Of a stretch of 6,674 nt of DNA, positions 5,068 through 6,674 are shown one piece after another; positions within the stretch are counted from its first letter, which is position 1; every line of letters starts with the position of its first letter. The translations under genes were made by a program, and so were the position numbers. This DNA comes from Oscillospiraceae bacterium. GTDB lineage: Bacteria; Bacillota; Clostridia; Oscillospirales; Oscillospiraceae. The notes beneath the pieces are model-generated. The model was given only the letters and a program-made list of their open reading frames with translations, had not been told where the DNA came from and ran no database searches. The stretch lies in NCBI GenBank assembly GCA_017399325.1, contig JAFQDY010000218.1:1-6674 (forward strand), read 5' to 3'.

Positions 5068-6264
5068 TTGAAATATGTGATTGTACTTGCTGATGGAATG
5101 GCGGATGTTCCGATTGCGGAATTGGGCGGCAAAACACCGTTGGAATTTGCGAAAACACCTTGTATGGACTTCCTTGCATCCTCAGGAACAATGGGTATGG
5201 TTAAGACCGTTCCGGATTCTATGAAGCCTGGCAGTGATGTGGCCAATTTGTCTGTTCTGGGATACGACCCAGCAACCTGTTATTCCGGTCGATCACCGCT
5301 GGAGGCGCTTAGTGTTGGTGTTTCTATGAAGGATACCGATGTGGTATTTCGCTGTAACATCGTAACGCTTTCTGAAGAGGAACCCTATGAGAACAAGACG
5401 ATTTTGGATCACAGTTCCGGCGAGATCTCTTCGGAAGATGCTGCCATTTTGATGGATTCTGTTCGCGAAGCATTTCAAAATGATGTTTTCCGTTTCTACA
5501 ATGGTACCAGTTATCGCCATATTACCATCTGGGATAAGGGCGAGATTCTGGAAATGGAAGCACCCCATGACCACTTGGGACAGGTAATTGGGCCTTTCCT
5601 GCCGGAAAATGAACTGTTCCGTGAGATGATGAGAAAGAGTTTTGATGTGCTCAATAACCATCCGCTGAATATCCAGCGGGCGAAAGAGGGCAAGAACAAA
5701 GCAAACTCCCTATGGTTCTGGGGCGCTGGTACAAAACCCTCTCTGCAGAACTTCAAGGAGAAAACCGGCCTTTCCGGAACAATGATCTCTGCCGTTGACC
5801 TGCTTAAGGGCATTGCCTGCGGTTCCGGTATGGATGTGGTGAATGTGGAGGGTGCCACCGGTTCGTTGGATACCAATTATATTGGTAAGGCCAATGCGGC
5901 GGTGAAGGCCCTGCTGGAAGATGGCAAGGACTTTGTGTACATACATGTGGAAGCACCTGACGAAATGGGTCACCAGGGCAACCTTTATCACAAGGTGGAA
6001 TCCATCGAACATATTGACGAACAGATCATTGCGGTTGTGAAAAGGGCGCTGGATGAAGCAAATGAGGATTACAGGATTCTGGTGTTGCCCGATCATCCCA
6101 CACCCATTTGCCTTCGAACCCATACATCTGATCCTGTGCCGTATGTCTTGTTTGATTCGCGGGTTAGCAACAACAGTAACACCGCATTTTCGGAGAAAAA
6201 TGCAATGCAGACCGGCAATTACCTGGGAAATGGTTATTGCCTGATTGAATCGTTAATTAACTAG
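5068..6264 (+). CDS. apgM: Cofactor-independent phosphoglycerate mutase, archaeal type (ApgM)
   Basis: ApgM interconverts 3- and 2-phosphoglycerate in glycolysis and gluconeogenesis without 2,3-bisphosphoglycerate. The 398-residue protein belongs to the alkaline phosphatase superfamily. It has ADGMAD (8-13) with metal-ligand D9, GSDVANLSVLGYDP (55-68) with the expected phospho-acceptor Ser, and HVEAPDEMGHQGN (293-305). LPDHPTPICLRTHTSDPVP (340-358) supplies further metal ligands (D342, H343, H352). The start is TTG 5068; GTG 5050 would add six unconserved residues. Some members of this subfamily have been proposed as homoserine kinases (TIGR02535-type), which sequence alone does not settle. 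It lies 12 nt before the serC ATG, and that gene's Shine-Dalgarno overlaps its stop. SerC consumes a product derived from 3-phosphoglycerate, which favours the mutase role. A 59-bp internal piece (5887-5945) recurs at the right end of the window. Confidence 0.92.
   Translation: MKYVIVLADGMADVPIAELGGKTPLEFAKTPCMDFLASSGTMGMVKTVPDSMKPGSDVANLSVLGYDPATCYSGRSPLEALSVGVSMKDTDVVFRCNIVTLSEEEPYENKTILDHSSGEISSEDAAILMDSVREAFQNDVFRFYNGTSYRHITIWDKGEILEMEAPHDHLGQVIGPFLPENELFREMMRKSFDVLNNHPLNIQRAKEGKNKANSLWFWGAGTKPSLQNFKEKTGLSGTMISAVDLLKGIACGSGMDVVNVEGATGSLDTNYIGKANAAVKALLEDGKDFVYIHVEAPDEMGHQGNLYHKVESIEHIDEQIIAVVKRALDEANEDYRILVLPDHPTPICLRTHTSDPVPYVLFDSRVSNNSNTAFSEKNAMQTGNYLGNGYCLIESLIN
5887..5945 (+). repeat. 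59-bp direct repeat, copy 1 (inside apgM)
   Basis: This copy encodes ApgM residues 274-292 plus two bases, starting KANAAVKALL. It is the natural copy, because it sits in an intact gene and leads into the conserved HVEAPDEMGH motif. It is identical base for base to 6616-6674. The offset is 729 bp. Confidence 0.97.
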
Positions 6265-6276
6265 GAGGAAATGAAA

Positions 6277-6674
6277 ATGGCTAGAGTATATAATTTCTCT
6301 GCAGGTCCTGCAGTATTGCCCGAGGAGGTTTTGCAGGAAGCTGCCAATGAAATGTTTGATTATAGGGGCACCGGTATGTCCGTTATGGAAATGAGCCACC
6401 GTTCCAAGGCCTATCAACAGATCATTGATGAGGCTGAAGCAGACTTGCGGGACTTAATGAACATTCCCGACAACTATAAGGTCCTGTTCCTGCAGGGTGG
6501 CGCTTCTCAGCAGTTTGCTATGATTCCTATGAATCTGATGAAGAACGGCGTTGCTGACTACATTGTTACCGGCCAATGGGCGAAAAAAGCCTATGAGGAA
6601 GCGAAGAAATACGGCAAGGCCAATGCGGCGGTGAAGGCCCTGCTGGAAGATGGCAAGGACTTTGTGTACATACA
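6277..6674 (+). CDS. serC: Phosphoserine aminotransferase, N-terminal part; 3' end replaced by apgM sequence
   Basis: SerC is a PLP enzyme that converts 3-phosphohydroxypyruvate and glutamate to 3-phosphoserine and 2-oxoglutarate, in serine biosynthesis (it can also serve pyridoxal phosphate synthesis). Visible motifs are NFSAGPAVLPEEVL (6-19), MEMSHRSK (37-44) with substrate-phosphate ligands H41/R42, GGASQQF (74-80) of the cofactor-phosphate site, and TGQWAKKAYEEAKKYG (98-113). The Schiff-base Lys, near residue 200 in the family, is not reached. ATG 6277 is chosen over ATG 6271 because AGGAGG (6263-6268), overlapping the apgM stop, is 8 nt from the former and 2 nt from the latter. From about residue 114 the frame reads KANAAVKALLEDGKDF, which is ApgM, not SerC. 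The join keeps the reading frame. Either an assembly chimera or a duplication boundary explains it. Confidence 0.9.
   Translation, partial: MARVYNFSAGPAVLPEEVLQEAANEMFDYRGTGMSVMEMSHRSKAYQQIIDEAEADLRDLMNIPDNYKVLFLQGGASQQFAMIPMNLMKNGVADYIVTGQWAKKAYEEAKKYGKANAAVKALLEDGKDFVYI
6616..6674 (+). repeat. 59-bp direct repeat, copy 2 (misplaced apgM segment at the window end)
   Basis: The segment is identical to 5887-5945 and ends exactly at the last base of the window. The base before it differs (C at 6615, T at 5886) and the two before that are GG in both. It interrupts serC in frame at a Gly-Lys-Ala-Asn stretch that may occur in both proteins. Confidence 0.95.

Noticed and set aside
4854..5246. Minus-strand 130-codon open frame spanning the asnB-apgM gap
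   Set aside because: It runs through the terminator, the promoter and antisense to the conserved ApgM N-terminus, so it is chance.
1..6674. CRISPR arrays, tRNA or rRNA genes, insertion sequences, defence systems
   Set aside because: No regularly spaced repeats, no tRNA-like cloverleaf, no transposase and no terminal inverted repeats were seen. Nearly all bases are covered by ordinary genes.

Overview
The window looks like a moderate-GC, endospore-forming Firmicute of the class Clostridia. The best guess is a Ruminococcaceae/Oscillospiraceae-type gut or anaerobic species. This rests on a SleC-type spore cortex-lytic module, strong AGGAGG ribosome binding sites, TTG and possibly CTG starts, and the sequence style of AsnB, ApgM and SerC. 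Genus and species cannot be read from the sequence.

Layout. Bases 1-166 (minus) hold the 5' end of a CDP-alcohol phosphatidyltransferase gene, cut by the window edge, with a clear housekeeping promoter in front of it. Bases 256-2949 (minus) hold four co-directional genes. In transcription order these are a small helical protein of unknown function, a 127-residue protein resembling the N-terminal pre-region of SleC, a 423-residue protein with the SleC/SpoIID-like catalytic region and two peptidoglycan-binding domains, and a 179-residue protein with two more peptidoglycan-binding domains. From base 3046 everything runs on the plus strand: asnB with a strong intrinsic terminator, then apgM followed closely by serC. 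The serC reading frame is not natural to its end, because the last 59 bases exactly repeat an internal piece of apgM.

How the genes fit together. The minus-strand cluster looks like a cortex-hydrolysis module for spore germination. The single-chain SleC of Clostridium perfringens and C. difficile appears here split into a separate N-terminal domain protein, an enzyme and an accessory wall-binding protein. Sequences resembling sporulation sigma factor promoters (sigma-K-like and sigma-E/G-like) precede the cluster. The plus-strand genes are amino acid and central metabolism: AsnB makes asparagine, ApgM interconverts 3- and 2-phosphoglycerate, and SerC uses the 3-phosphoglycerate-derived branch to make phosphoserine. 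A palindrome lies between the two divergent blocks.

The points most worth checking are the split SleC with a probable CTG start, the sporulation-type promoters, and the serC/apgM junction at the right end, which is either an assembly artefact or the edge of an in-frame 729-bp tandem duplication.
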